A stretch of 64,000 nucleotides of DNA. It comes from JAAUUJ01 sp964392245 (GTDB lineage Bacteria > Cyanobacteriota > Cyanobacteriia > Thermostichales > Thermostichaceae). The notes below the pieces were generated by a model, which worked only from the letters and a program-made list of their open reading frames with translations, was not told the DNA's origin and did not search any database. Shown here in pieces: positions 16,645-24,872 of this stretch. Each line of letters opens with the position of its first letter. Position 1 is the stretch's first letter. Position numbers and translations under genes: made by a program. The stretch is taken from assembly GCA_964392245.1 (NCBI GenBank), contig CAYMOX010000006.1, forward strand, positions 1 through 64,000, read 5' to 3'.

Positions 16645-18183
16645 ATGTCGAACCCGTTGCCATTCCTGCTGCTGCGAGGGGCAGGGATCACCTTGATCCT
16701 GCTGGCGCTGTTGCTGATCTATGCTCTCTACACCTCAGGCCAGCTGATCATGGGCACAGGCTGCCTGTTACTTCTGCTCTTGGCGATCTGGATCTATACC
16801 CGCGCGGAAACCCATCCACTCTCTCCGTATCAGTATTTGCTGCCGGGACTGGTGACATTTGGGCTCTTTGTGCTCTTTCCGATTATCTATACCGTCTCGA
16901 TTAGTTTTACCAACTATGGGGTGGCCCATTTGCTGACTTATGAAGGTATTTGGGATCAGTACTTCAGTCGCCAGACGTTTGATGTCAGCGAAGAAGTTTT
17001 TACCTATGAGATCTATGAATCAGACCGAACCTATGAAATCCTCCTTGCTGCAGAACAGAATCCTCTGGAAAAATACAGGTATAGCAATTTTGATCCAACA
17101 GTCCAGGAAGAACGAGTGGGTGATCTGGACGTAGTGTCTGCCACCTATCAACCTGCTGGAGATCGGGTACCGATTCGCAAGATCATTCAGTGGAAACCTG
17201 CCCTAACATCCCTACGACTAGAATTACCCAATGGCCTGCAACTCAGCCGCACAGGGCTCAGGCATTTTCAGCCGCGTCAGGCTCGCTATCAGCGCCAAGA
17301 GGATGGCACCTTACTGGATCGAAAGACGGGTGAATTCTTAACCCCTGATCGAAAACGTGGCTTCTATATCGATGCCCAGGGGCAGAAGGTGGGGCCAGGG
17401 TTTGCCGCCTGGGTGGGGTTTGATCAGTACCTGCGATTGCTTACCGATCCAGAAATTCTGCAGCCCTTTTTTCGTGTCTTTCTCTGGACGCTTGCCTTCT
17501 CGGCGGGATCGGTGCTTCTCAGCTTGGGGGTGAGCATGATCTTTGCGGTGCTGCTGAACTGGGAATCCCTAGCTTTTCGCCCTGTCTATCGCTCTTTTTT
17601 CATTCTTCCCTACGCGATCCCAGCGTTTATTTCGATTCTGGTGTTTCGGGGCTTATTTAATCCAGATTTTGGCGAAATCAACCAACTCCTGCAGCATCTT
17701 TTTGACCTTGAGCCCCAATGGTTTGCCAATCCGTGGTTAGCTAGGGGAATGATCTTGCTGGTGAATACCTGGCTCAGTTACCCCTACATGATGCTCTTGA
17801 TCCTGGGAATTTTGCAGTCGATCCCCACCAGTTTGTATGAGGCTTCTGTGATTGATGGAGCCGGACCTCTGCAGCATTTCTTCAGCATCACCTTTCCTCT
17901 CCTCCTGCCCCCGTTGGTGCCGATCCTGATCAGCAGTTTTGCCTTTGCCTTCAATAACTTTGTGCTGATCTATCTGCTCACAGGTGGGGGACCCAATATG
18001 TTGGATACCTCAACTCCTGTGGGAGAAACGGATATCCTGGTCTCCTATACTTACCGTCTTGCCTTTGGACAGGCGGAGGCTGATTATGGCTTTGCCGCAG
18101 CGATTGCCACCGTGATCTTTGCCATTGTCGGCAGCCTGGCCCTGATCCAGTTACGTCTCACCTCAAAACGAGTTGCCCAATAA
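16645..18183 (+). CDS. malF: Maltose/maltodextrin ABC transporter permease with large periplasmic loop
   Basis: A 512-residue inner-membrane permease, close to the 514 of E. coli MalF. Two hydrophobic N-terminal helices and a third (FGLFVLFPIIYTVSISF) are followed by a hydrophilic segment of about 170 residues (roughly 93-265). This corresponds to the P2 loop that clasps the binding protein in enterobacterial MalF and is missing from most MalF-type permeases. The remaining helices include YRSFFILPYAIPAFISIL and the EAA-loop region YEASVIDGAGPLQHFF, which contacts the ATPase. SFAFAFNNFVLIYLLTGGGP forms the substrate-lining helix. Immediately downstream of malE (GAGGAGG at 16625-16631) and four bases before malG. 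Confidence 0.93.
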   Translation: MSNPLPFLLLRGAGITLILLALLLIYALYTSGQLIMGTGCLLLLLLAIWIYTRAETHPLSPYQYLLPGLVTFGLFVLFPIIYTVSISFTNYGVAHLLTYEGIWDQYFSRQTFDVSEEVFTYEIYESDRTYEILLAAEQNPLEKYRYSNFDPTVQEERVGDLDVVSATYQPAGDRVPIRKIIQWKPALTSLRLELPNGLQLSRTGLRHFQPRQARYQRQEDGTLLDRKTGEFLTPDRKRGFYIDAQGQKVGPGFAAWVGFDQYLRLLTDPEILQPFFRVFLWTLAFSAGSVLLSLGVSMIFAVLLNWESLAFRPVYRSFFILPYAIPAFISILVFRGLFNPDFGEINQLLQHLFDLEPQWFANPWLARGMILLVNTWLSYPYMMLLILGILQSIPTSLYEASVIDGAGPLQHFFSITFPLLLPPLVPILISSFAFAFNNFVLIYLLTGGGPNMLDTSTPVGETDILVSYTYRLAFGQAEADYGFAAAIATVIFAIVGSLALIQLRLTSKRVAQ

Positions 18184-18186
18184 ATC

Positions 18187-19077
18187 ATGCCTGTGGTTAA
18201 AGGTCGATTTCACCCCCTGCGCGTTCTCCTGGCCCACCTGTTTTTGTGGGGATCTCTGGCGGTAATCCTGGCTCCCATTCTCCTGATCCTTTCCATCTCG
18301 TTTCGGGAGGGCAATCTGGCGGTGGGCAGTCTCATCCCCGAGCGGTTCAGCTGGGAGCACTGGCAGCGGGTGCTGGGCCTTCCAACTCCTGGACCTGATG
18401 GAACCCTGATCCCTCCTCCTTTTCCCGTCCTGCAGTGGCTGTGGAATTCCCTCCAGATCTCTGTGATCTCGGCAGCTTTGCTGGTGATCCTCTCCCTCAC
18501 CTCGGCCTATGCGTTTTCCCGCCTCAAGTTTCAGGCTAAGCAGGGGCTGCTGCAGGGACTTCTTCTCTTTCAGGTGTTTCCGGCAGTCCTGGCTCTTGTG
18601 GCCCTCTATACCCTGATCAGTCAACTGGGGAAGGGAATTTCCTGGCTGGGTCTGGATACTCACAGAGGCCTGATCCTGGTGTACCTGGGAGGGATTGCCA
18701 TCAGTGTCTGGATGATGAAAGGCTATTTCGACACCCTCCCCGCCAGTGTGGAAGAAGCTGCACAGGTGGATGGAGCTAACCGGATCCAGACCCTGATCTA
18801 TGTGCTCCTGCCCATGAGCTACCCGATCCTGGCGGTGGTGTTTATGCTCTCCCTGATCACCATCTTTAATGAATTTCCCATTGCCTCGGTATTGTTGTTC
18901 CAGGAGAAGAACCTGACCCTGGCAGTGGGCCTGCGCTTCTTTTTGCAGGATCAGAATTTTCTCTGGGGAGATTTTGCCGCAGCTGCGATCCTGGGAGGAG
19001 TGCCGATCACGGTGATCTTCTTGTTAACTCAGCGCTTTCTGGTGTCGGGGTTGACTCAGGGATCTACAAAAAAGTGA
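18187..19077 (+). CDS. malG: Maltose/maltodextrin ABC transporter permease
   Basis: A 296-residue permease, the same length as E. coli MalG, pairing with MalF to form the channel. Six hydrophobic spans are visible. The EAA loop reads LPASVEEAAQVDGANR (about residue 195), and the C-terminal half carries PILAVVFMLSLI, LTLAVGL and LWGDFAAAAILGG, then ends QRFLVSGLTQG. No ATPase gene (malK) accompanies the trio, so the complex must use an ATPase encoded elsewhere. The gene ends 14 bases from the end of the convergent SDR gene. Confidence 0.93.
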   Translation: MPVVKGRFHPLRVLLAHLFLWGSLAVILAPILLILSISFREGNLAVGSLIPERFSWEHWQRVLGLPTPGPDGTLIPPPFPVLQWLWNSLQISVISAALLVILSLTSAYAFSRLKFQAKQGLLQGLLLFQVFPAVLALVALYTLISQLGKGISWLGLDTHRGLILVYLGGIAISVWMMKGYFDTLPASVEEAAQVDGANRIQTLIYVLLPMSYPILAVVFMLSLITIFNEFPIASVLLFQEKNLTLAVGLRFFLQDQNFLWGDFAAAAILGGVPITVIFLLTQRFLVSGLTQGSTKK

Positions 19078-19090
19078 AATGCTACTAAAG

Positions 19091-19978
19091 CTATTGTGAA
19101 GATTCAGATTTTCCTAAAAACAAGGCTGCCCACTCTGCAGATATGCGCTCGTAGCTTTTTTTCAGGTCTTTAAGCAACCGCTCGGGTCGGAAACGTTTGA
19201 GGACCCATGATAGTTTGCCTCCTTTGGTAGGAAAGATGTAAAGATGGCCAGAGGCGACCGCTTTCAGGGTGTTTTCAGCAACTACATGAGCAGAAGGAAT
19301 TTTTCTATTTTTAAGAGAGTCCTCAATAAACTGGGTTGAGGCATCTCTCATTTTTAGATCTACCCTTTCCCCTTTGCTGATATTGGAGCCAAAGATTCCT
19401 GGCATGACCACAGAGACTTGAATTGGAGAGTCAACTAGCTCAGCAAAAAGCCATTCACTCAAGGATAAAGTGGCTGCTTTCGTAGCGGAATAAGCAGGGG
19501 AAATGCTGGGAATAAAAGCTGCCAGGCTAGCAATATTAATGATGATGCCCTGCTGAGCTGCTCTCATGTGCTTGAGGGCTGAATAACATCCATGGATCAC
19601 ACCCATGAAATTGACTTTAATTAGAGCTTCCCAGTTCTCAAGAGTTATATCTACAAAGGGTCCATAGCAGAGAATGCCTGCGTTATTAATCATCAGATCC
19701 AGGCCACCGTGCTTTTGCACAAACTGATCGATGGCTTCCTGAAAGACTTCTGCTTTGGATACGTCTACACGATAAGCATCCAGCTTTCCTTGCGTCGTGG
19801 ATTGGAGATCAGCCTGACTCTTTTCCAGCTGTTCCTGATTGTAATCAAGCATACCAACGCACCAGCCTGCAGAGGCGAGAAGCCGCGCGAGTTCCAAACC
19901 TAAACCACTCGCTGCCCCAGTAATTACGGCTCTTTTACCAGGATATCGAGCAGATAATTTCTCTAAATAAGGCTGCAT
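19091..19978 (-). CDS. Short-chain dehydrogenase/reductase
   Basis: A 295-residue classical SDR. TGAASGLG (about residues 20-27) binds NAD(P), LDYN ends beta2 (hinting at the NAD/NADP discriminating site), NNAG lies near residue 98, and Ser plus YSATK (about 163) give the catalytic Ser-Tyr-Lys. The last 60 residues are basic (KRFRPERLLKDLKKSYER), typical of SDRs that sit on membranes and act on lipids or long-chain substrates. GAGGAG lies 8 bases before the ATG at 19978. The gene is divergent from the FAAL-PKS cluster across a 199-base spacer, so it could be a divergently expressed tailoring gene. It has no GGATCC sites, unlike the PKS genes. Substrate unknown. Confidence 0.85.
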   Translation of the reverse strand: MQPYLEKLSARYPGKRAVITGAASGLGLELARLLASAGWCVGMLDYNQEQLEKSQADLQSTTQGKLDAYRVDVSKAEVFQEAIDQFVQKHGGLDLMINNAGILCYGPFVDITLENWEALIKVNFMGVIHGCYSALKHMRAAQQGIIINIASLAAFIPSISPAYSATKAATLSLSEWLFAELVDSPIQVSVVMPGIFGSNISKGERVDLKMRDASTQFIEDSLKNRKIPSAHVVAENTLKAVASGHLYIFPTKGGKLSWVLKRFRPERLLKDLKKSYERISAEWAALFLGKSESSQ

Positions 19979-20177
19979 GATTTGGGCTCCTCTGACATGG
20001 ATATGAATTCCAAGCGTGAATCATCCCTGGCGTCTGCCCCCTAATATACTGTAGTGGGTGTGAAAGATGGTTACCCCAAGACTAAGACAGCGTATTATCT
20101 TGGTTGTTTGCCTGGGTATCGTAGGTTAAGTCTGGCCATTCCATGCTGTTTATCCGGCCCTGTGAGGTTCATTTCCC
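19979..20177. promoter_or_regulatory. Divergent control region between the SDR gene and the PKS operon
   Basis: This 199-base spacer must contain the promoter of the large FAAL-P450-PKS operon and probably that of the SDR. Visible elements are TATACT at 20045-20050, TATTAT at 20093-20098 (possible -10 boxes without good -35 partners), and a 6-bp inverted repeat CCAAGA (20076-20081) / TCTTGG (20098-20103) that overlaps the second. The inverted repeat could be an operator. GAGG at 20164-20167 is the ribosome site for the ligase gene. The promoter calls are weak. Confidence 0.3.
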
Positions 20178-22229
20178 ATGCTGACTCAACCGACAAGTAT
20201 GGCTGAGACTCAGACTCTACTGGATCTGCTTTCTCTGCGCTCTGCTGCTCAGCCGGATCGCTGGGCCTATACATTTCTTGCCAATGGGGAAGAAGAAACA
20301 CAACGCTGGACCTACACAGAGCTCGACCAGCAGGTCCGCAGGATCGCGGCCTTTTTGCAGACGCAGGGTCTGACAGCTGGCGAGCGGGCTTTGCTGTTAT
20401 TCCCCCCTGGACTGGATTACATTGCCACCTTTCTCGCCTGCCTGTGGATTGGTGTGATCGCAGTGCCTGCCTATCCCCCCCGCCGCAACCGTAACCTGCA
20501 ACGGATCCAGGCGATCCTCACGGATGCTCAACCCCGAGTTGTCCTAACGACACAGGAATTGCTACAGGATATCCAGGCCCAACTGCAGGAACACACGACA
20601 GCGCCTTTGGACTATTGGGCCACGAGTGGGCTGACTTCTGATGTCGCTGATCAAGCTCCTTACCCTGCAGAGTCCGATACCCTCGCCTTTCTGCAGTACA
20701 CCTCGGGCTCCACGGGCACTCCCAAGGGGGTGATGATCAGTCATGGCAATCTCCTGCACAACCTGGCCCAGATTTACACAGGCTTTGGTCATTCTGCAGA
20801 CAGCCTGGGGGTGATCTGGCTGCCTCCGTACCACGATATGGGTCTGATCGGCGGGATCCTGCAGCCCCTCTACGGGGGATTCCCAGTGGTCCTGATGCCC
20901 CACACTGCCTTTCTCCAAAAGCCCCTGCGCTGGATCAAGGCGATTTCTAAGTACCGCGCCACCACCAGTGGAGGGCCAGACTTTGCCTATGATCTGGTCT
21001 GCCGTCGCACCACACCGGAGCAATTAACGGGACTGGATCTGAGTAGCTGGGAGGTGGCCTTTAGCGGGGCAGAACCTGTGCGGGCCCAAACCCTGAAGCG
21101 ATTTGCCGAGTGCTTTGCTCCTCATGGCTTCCGCTGGGAGGCGTTTTACCCCTGTTACGGCATGGCGGAAACAACCCTGATGGTTGCGGGAGTGGAGAAA
21201 CCCCAGCCTCCTTTGATCCTGACGATCGATGCGGCTGCTCTGGAAGAAAACCGCATTGTTCAACCCGAAGAAGGCAAACCTTCCCGAGATCTGGTGGGCT
21301 GTGGTCGCAGCTGGGCGGATCAGGTGGTGGTGATTGTGGATCCCGAAAGCCGACAGCGCTGTCCAGAAGAACAGGTGGGGGAAATCTGGGTTGCTGGAGC
21401 CAATGTAGCTCAGGGCTACTGGCAGCAGGCAGAAACCACACAGGCCACCTTCCAGGCGCACCTGACAGACCCACCGGAAGGACCGTTTCTGCGCACAGGG
21501 GATCTGGGCTTTCTGCGAGAGGGGCAGCTGTTTATCACCGGACGCCTCAAGGATCTGATCATCATTCGGGGCCGCAATCACTATCCTCAGGATCTTGAGT
21601 TGACTGTGCAATCGGCTCATCCTGACTTGCGGGAGAATGCTGGGGCTGCCTTTGCGGTGGATATCGAAGGACATGAACAACTGGTGATCGTGCAGGAGGT
21701 GGAGCGCACGGCATTGCGGGATCTGGATGCCGAAGCGGTGATTAAGGCCATTCGCCAGGCAGTCTCAGAACAGCATGAGGTGCAGGTCTATTCGGTGGCC
21801 CTGCTCAAAACCGCCTCGATCCCCATGACCTCCAGCGGCAAGATCCAGCGGCACGCCTGTCGGCAGGGATTTCTGAACCAAACGCTAGAAGTGGTGGGAC
21901 ACTGGACAGCGCAGCTGAGTACCTGGGAAGCAGAGCAGCTGCAGCAGGAGATCGAAAGCTGGGAGCAGGCGCAGGAGGAGGAAACAGGTCCCATGACCCA
22001 GGAGCGGATCCAGGACTGGCTGCTCACACACCTGGCTCTTTATCTGAAAATGCCACCGGATCAGATCGATGTGGAGGAGCCCCTGGCCTCTTATGGATTG
22101 GATTCCTCGGTGGCTGTTAGTATTACGGGGGAGCTGGGGGAATGGCTCAATCAGGAGCTGGATCCAACCCTGTTCTGGGAGTATCCCAGCATCGAGACGC
22201 TGGCCCACCATCTTGCTGAAATTCAGTAG
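20178..22229 (+). CDS. Fatty acyl-AMP ligase with C-terminal acyl carrier protein (PKS starter loading)
   Basis: A 683-residue loading enzyme that activates a free fatty acid as acyl-AMP and passes it to its own carrier domain to prime the PKS. The adenylation core shows YTSGSTGTPKGVMISHGN (from about residue 174), WLPPYHDMGLIGGIL (the FAAL/LuxE-type block), CYGMAETTLMV, LRTGDLGFL and GRLKDLIIIRGRNHYPQDLE. That last block is the usual FAAL form. The ACP occupies about 605-683 with phosphopantetheine Ser643 in GLDSS. An in-frame ATG at 20199 is an alternative start. First gene of the operon; 31 bases separate it from the first P450. The acid chain length cannot be read from the sequence. Confidence 0.95.
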   Translation: MLTQPTSMAETQTLLDLLSLRSAAQPDRWAYTFLANGEEETQRWTYTELDQQVRRIAAFLQTQGLTAGERALLLFPPGLDYIATFLACLWIGVIAVPAYPPRRNRNLQRIQAILTDAQPRVVLTTQELLQDIQAQLQEHTTAPLDYWATSGLTSDVADQAPYPAESDTLAFLQYTSGSTGTPKGVMISHGNLLHNLAQIYTGFGHSADSLGVIWLPPYHDMGLIGGILQPLYGGFPVVLMPHTAFLQKPLRWIKAISKYRATTSGGPDFAYDLVCRRTTPEQLTGLDLSSWEVAFSGAEPVRAQTLKRFAECFAPHGFRWEAFYPCYGMAETTLMVAGVEKPQPPLILTIDAAALEENRIVQPEEGKPSRDLVGCGRSWADQVVVIVDPESRQRCPEEQVGEIWVAGANVAQGYWQQAETTQATFQAHLTDPPEGPFLRTGDLGFLREGQLFITGRLKDLIIIRGRNHYPQDLELTVQSAHPDLRENAGAAFAVDIEGHEQLVIVQEVERTALRDLDAEAVIKAIRQAVSEQHEVQVYSVALLKTASIPMTSSGKIQRHACRQGFLNQTLEVVGHWTAQLSTWEAEQLQQEIESWEQAQEEETGPMTQERIQDWLLTHLALYLKMPPDQIDVEEPLASYGLDSSVAVSITGELGEWLNQELDPTLFWEYPSIETLAHHLAEIQ

Positions 22230-22260
22230 CCTGTGCCGCCGCTCAGAGGAGAAGATTTGC

Positions 22261-23526
22261 ATGGAATCCCCGCCACAACCCGGTACGAAGCAGCAGGTCC
22301 CCCCATCTCCCGCCGCGTTTAAGTTCAATCCCCTCGATCCAGCCTTCCACCAGGATCCTTACCCCACCTACCAGCGGCTGCGCACCGAGGATCCGATCCA
22401 CCGCAATTTTTTTGGCTCCTGGGTGCTCACTCGCTATGGCGATGTCAAAGCCATCTTGCAGGACTCCCGCATTGTCTGCGATAACCTGCCGGAACGGATT
22501 CGCTCCAAAAATCCCTATCTGGAAAAACAGCATAAGGATCTGAATGCCCTGGCCCGCATCACCAGCAAATGGCTGCTCTATCTAGAGCCCCCGGATCACA
22601 CCCGCCTGCGTCGTCTGGTGGGCAAGGTGTTTTCTCCGGCAACGGTGGAAAAGCTGCGCCCTAAGATTCAGACGACGGTGGATACCCTGATTTCACAAGC
22701 AGAATCTCAGGGGCAGATGGACATCATCACCGATCTGGCTCGTCCCCTACCTGTGCTGGTGATTGCCGAGATGCTGGGTATTCCTGCCGACTGCAACAGC
22801 GAGATCTTCCACTGGGCCAATGAGGTGTCAGAGATTTTTGATCCGCTGAATTCTCTGGAAACCTTCTCCCGCATGAATGAGATCGTCATCCGGTTTGAAC
22901 AGGTGCTGCGGCGGATCATTGAGGAGCGCGAACAGCAACCCCAGACGGATCTGATTAGTGAACTGATCGCAGCCCGGGATGAGGGAGACAAGTTAACCAC
23001 TGAGGAGCTGATCTCGGTGTGTATGCTCCTATTTGGTACTGGAGAAGAAACAACGGTGAACCTGATCGGCAATGGAGTCCTTGCCTTACTGAAGCATCCG
23101 GATCAGCTGGAGCGTCTGCGGGAGGATCCTGCTCTGATCCAGAGTGCCGTGGAAGAGCTGCTGCGTTATGAGAGTCCGGTCCAGGCAATCTCTCGCATTG
23201 CTGTGGAAGACATTGAATTGCAGGGAAAAACGATCAAGTCGGGACAACAGGTGATTGTCTATCTGGGCTCTGCCAACCGTGATCCCGACCAGTTTTCTCA
23301 GCCGGATCAGCTGGATATTGCTCGCCCAGAGAATCGTCATCTGGCCTTTGCAGAAGGGATCCACTATTGCCTGGGGGCTTTTCTGGCACGGGCCGAAGGA
23401 CAGATCGCCATCACCACTCTGGTGCAACGATTCCCCCAACTGCACCTGCTGGATCCCTCCCCCCGCTGGCGTAAGAATATCTCGCTGCGAGGCCTGGAAA
23501 CTCTGCCCGTCTCCTGGGTAGTTTAG
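22261..23526 (+). CDS. Cytochrome P450 (first of a tandem pair)
   Basis: A 421-residue soluble bacterial P450, a heme monooxygenase probably hydroxylating the polyketide or its fatty-acid starter. Features: EPPDHTRLRRLVGKVFSP (C-helix), FGTGEETTVN (I-helix oxygen-binding region, with Gly-Glu-Glu-Thr-Thr in place of the common AGxET), EELLRYESP (ExxR) and FAEGIHYCLG with heme ligand Cys370. The frame runs upstream to 22069 inside the ligase gene; the ATG at 22261 is chosen because AGAGGAGA lies 8 bases before it and the length then fits the family. No redox partner gene is next to it. Strongly similar throughout to the next gene, so the two arose by duplication. Confidence 0.92.
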   Translation: MESPPQPGTKQQVPPSPAAFKFNPLDPAFHQDPYPTYQRLRTEDPIHRNFFGSWVLTRYGDVKAILQDSRIVCDNLPERIRSKNPYLEKQHKDLNALARITSKWLLYLEPPDHTRLRRLVGKVFSPATVEKLRPKIQTTVDTLISQAESQGQMDIITDLARPLPVLVIAEMLGIPADCNSEIFHWANEVSEIFDPLNSLETFSRMNEIVIRFEQVLRRIIEEREQQPQTDLISELIAARDEGDKLTTEELISVCMLLFGTGEETTVNLIGNGVLALLKHPDQLERLREDPALIQSAVEELLRYESPVQAISRIAVEDIELQGKTIKSGQQVIVYLGSANRDPDQFSQPDQLDIARPENRHLAFAEGIHYCLGAFLARAEGQIAITTLVQRFPQLHLLDPSPRWRKNISLRGLETLPVSWVV

Positions 23527-23599
23527 TGAGGAGCATTCCTGTGCATCGCTCCAGATCGTGATCGGCAGTCCTAGAACCAGACAGTGAGGTTGAAGGGAA

Positions 23600-24853
23600 A
23601 TGGAGCAAACCACGTTGAGCTCAACATCCGGCAGCAGCAAAGGCGCCAAGTTTAATCTCTTTAATCCTGCCTTTCGCAGGGATCCCTATCCCTTCTTCCA
23701 TCAGCTGCGACAGCAGGATCCGGTGCATCGCTACTTCATGGGCAAAGCCTGGGTCCTCACTCGCTACCAGGATGTGCGGGCGATCCTGAAAGAAAAGCGG
23801 GTTCGCAGCTACGATGTGCCGGAAATGCTGCAGGACAAGCACCAGTACATGCAGGATCGCGGTGGTGAGCTAGAAACTCTGGCCTTTGTCAGCAACAAGT
23901 TTCTCTTTTTTATGAATCCTCCGGATCACACGCGTCTGCGGGGGTTGATTGGTAAGTCCTTTTCTTTGTCTGTGGTTGAACGCATGCGTCCTCGCATTCA
24001 GCAGATCGTCAATGAATTGCTGGAACAGGTACAGGGTCAAAGGGAGATGGATCTCATTGCCTCTCTAGCTGGGCCTCTGCCAGTGGCGGTGATTGCAGCC
24101 ATGTTGGGGGTGCCGACGGAGGATCGGGGCATTTTGCACGAATGGTCTAGCGTGCTCTCCCGTATTCTGGATCCTCTGGTTTCCCTAGAGGAATATGAGC
24201 GGATTAACAAGGTCACAGTCAAATTCAAAGACTACTTCTGTGATCTGGTGAAGGAGAAAGAAAAGCACCCTCAACAAGACTTGATCAGCACCCTGATCAC
24301 CACTCGCGATCAGAGTGAAAAGCTCAGCGAAGAGGAACTCTGGATTACCTGTATTCTTCTCTTTGTCACCGGAGAAGAAACGACAGTGAACACCATTGGC
24401 AATGGCATGCTGGCCCTGCTGCAACATCCGGAGCAACTGGAAACACTCAAGCAAGACCCTGAAACCCACACCCTTGGCGCTGTGGAGGAGATCCTCCGCT
24501 ATGATTGCCCGGTGCAGTTCATTACGCGGGTGGCAACCAGCGATCTGCAGGTGGGAGAGCGAACCATCGCGGCGGGAGAAAAACTCATCCTCTCTGTCGG
24601 TGCAGCCAACCGTGATCCAGAGATCTTCGCGGATCCTGACAAGTTTGACATTACTCGCTCTCCCAACGAGCATATTGCCTTTGGGGATGGCATCCATCTC
24701 TGTCTGGGGGCACCTTTGGCACGGGCTCAGGCCCAGATCGCGATTCCCACTCTCTTGCGGCGTTTTCCGGGCATCACCCTGGCCACCCAGGATCTGAAAT
24801 GGCGGGAAAATCTCACCCTGCGGGGGGTAACTTCTCTGCCCGTGAGCTTGTGA
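23600..24853 (+). CDS. Cytochrome P450 (second of a tandem pair)
   Basis: A 417-residue P450, paralogous to the preceding one (shared FNP-AF-DPYP start, LTRY-DV-AIL, PPDHTRLR, TGEETTVN-IGNG, ANRDP). I-helix FVTGEETTVN, ExxR EEILRYDCP, and heme loop FGDGIHLCLG with Cys368 are intact. The substrate-recognition segments (for example around residues 75-95 and 165-185) differ between the pair, so they probably oxidise different positions. GAAGGGAA precedes the ATG. The gene ends 19 bases before PKS1, which indicates one transcript with the synthases. Confidence 0.92.
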   Translation: MEQTTLSSTSGSSKGAKFNLFNPAFRRDPYPFFHQLRQQDPVHRYFMGKAWVLTRYQDVRAILKEKRVRSYDVPEMLQDKHQYMQDRGGELETLAFVSNKFLFFMNPPDHTRLRGLIGKSFSLSVVERMRPRIQQIVNELLEQVQGQREMDLIASLAGPLPVAVIAAMLGVPTEDRGILHEWSSVLSRILDPLVSLEEYERINKVTVKFKDYFCDLVKEKEKHPQQDLISTLITTRDQSEKLSEEELWITCILLFVTGEETTVNTIGNGMLALLQHPEQLETLKQDPETHTLGAVEEILRYDCPVQFITRVATSDLQVGERTIAAGEKLILSVGAANRDPEIFADPDKFDITRSPNEHIAFGDGIHLCLGAPLARAQAQIAIPTLLRRFPGITLATQDLKWRENLTLRGVTSLPVSL

Positions 24854-24872
24854 AACCAATAGGGGACAGACG

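Noticed and set aside
22069..22260. 64-residue N-terminal extension of the first P450
   Set aside because: Lies within the ligase ACP coding region and reads as out-of-frame sequence; the ATG at 22261 has a strong ribosome site.
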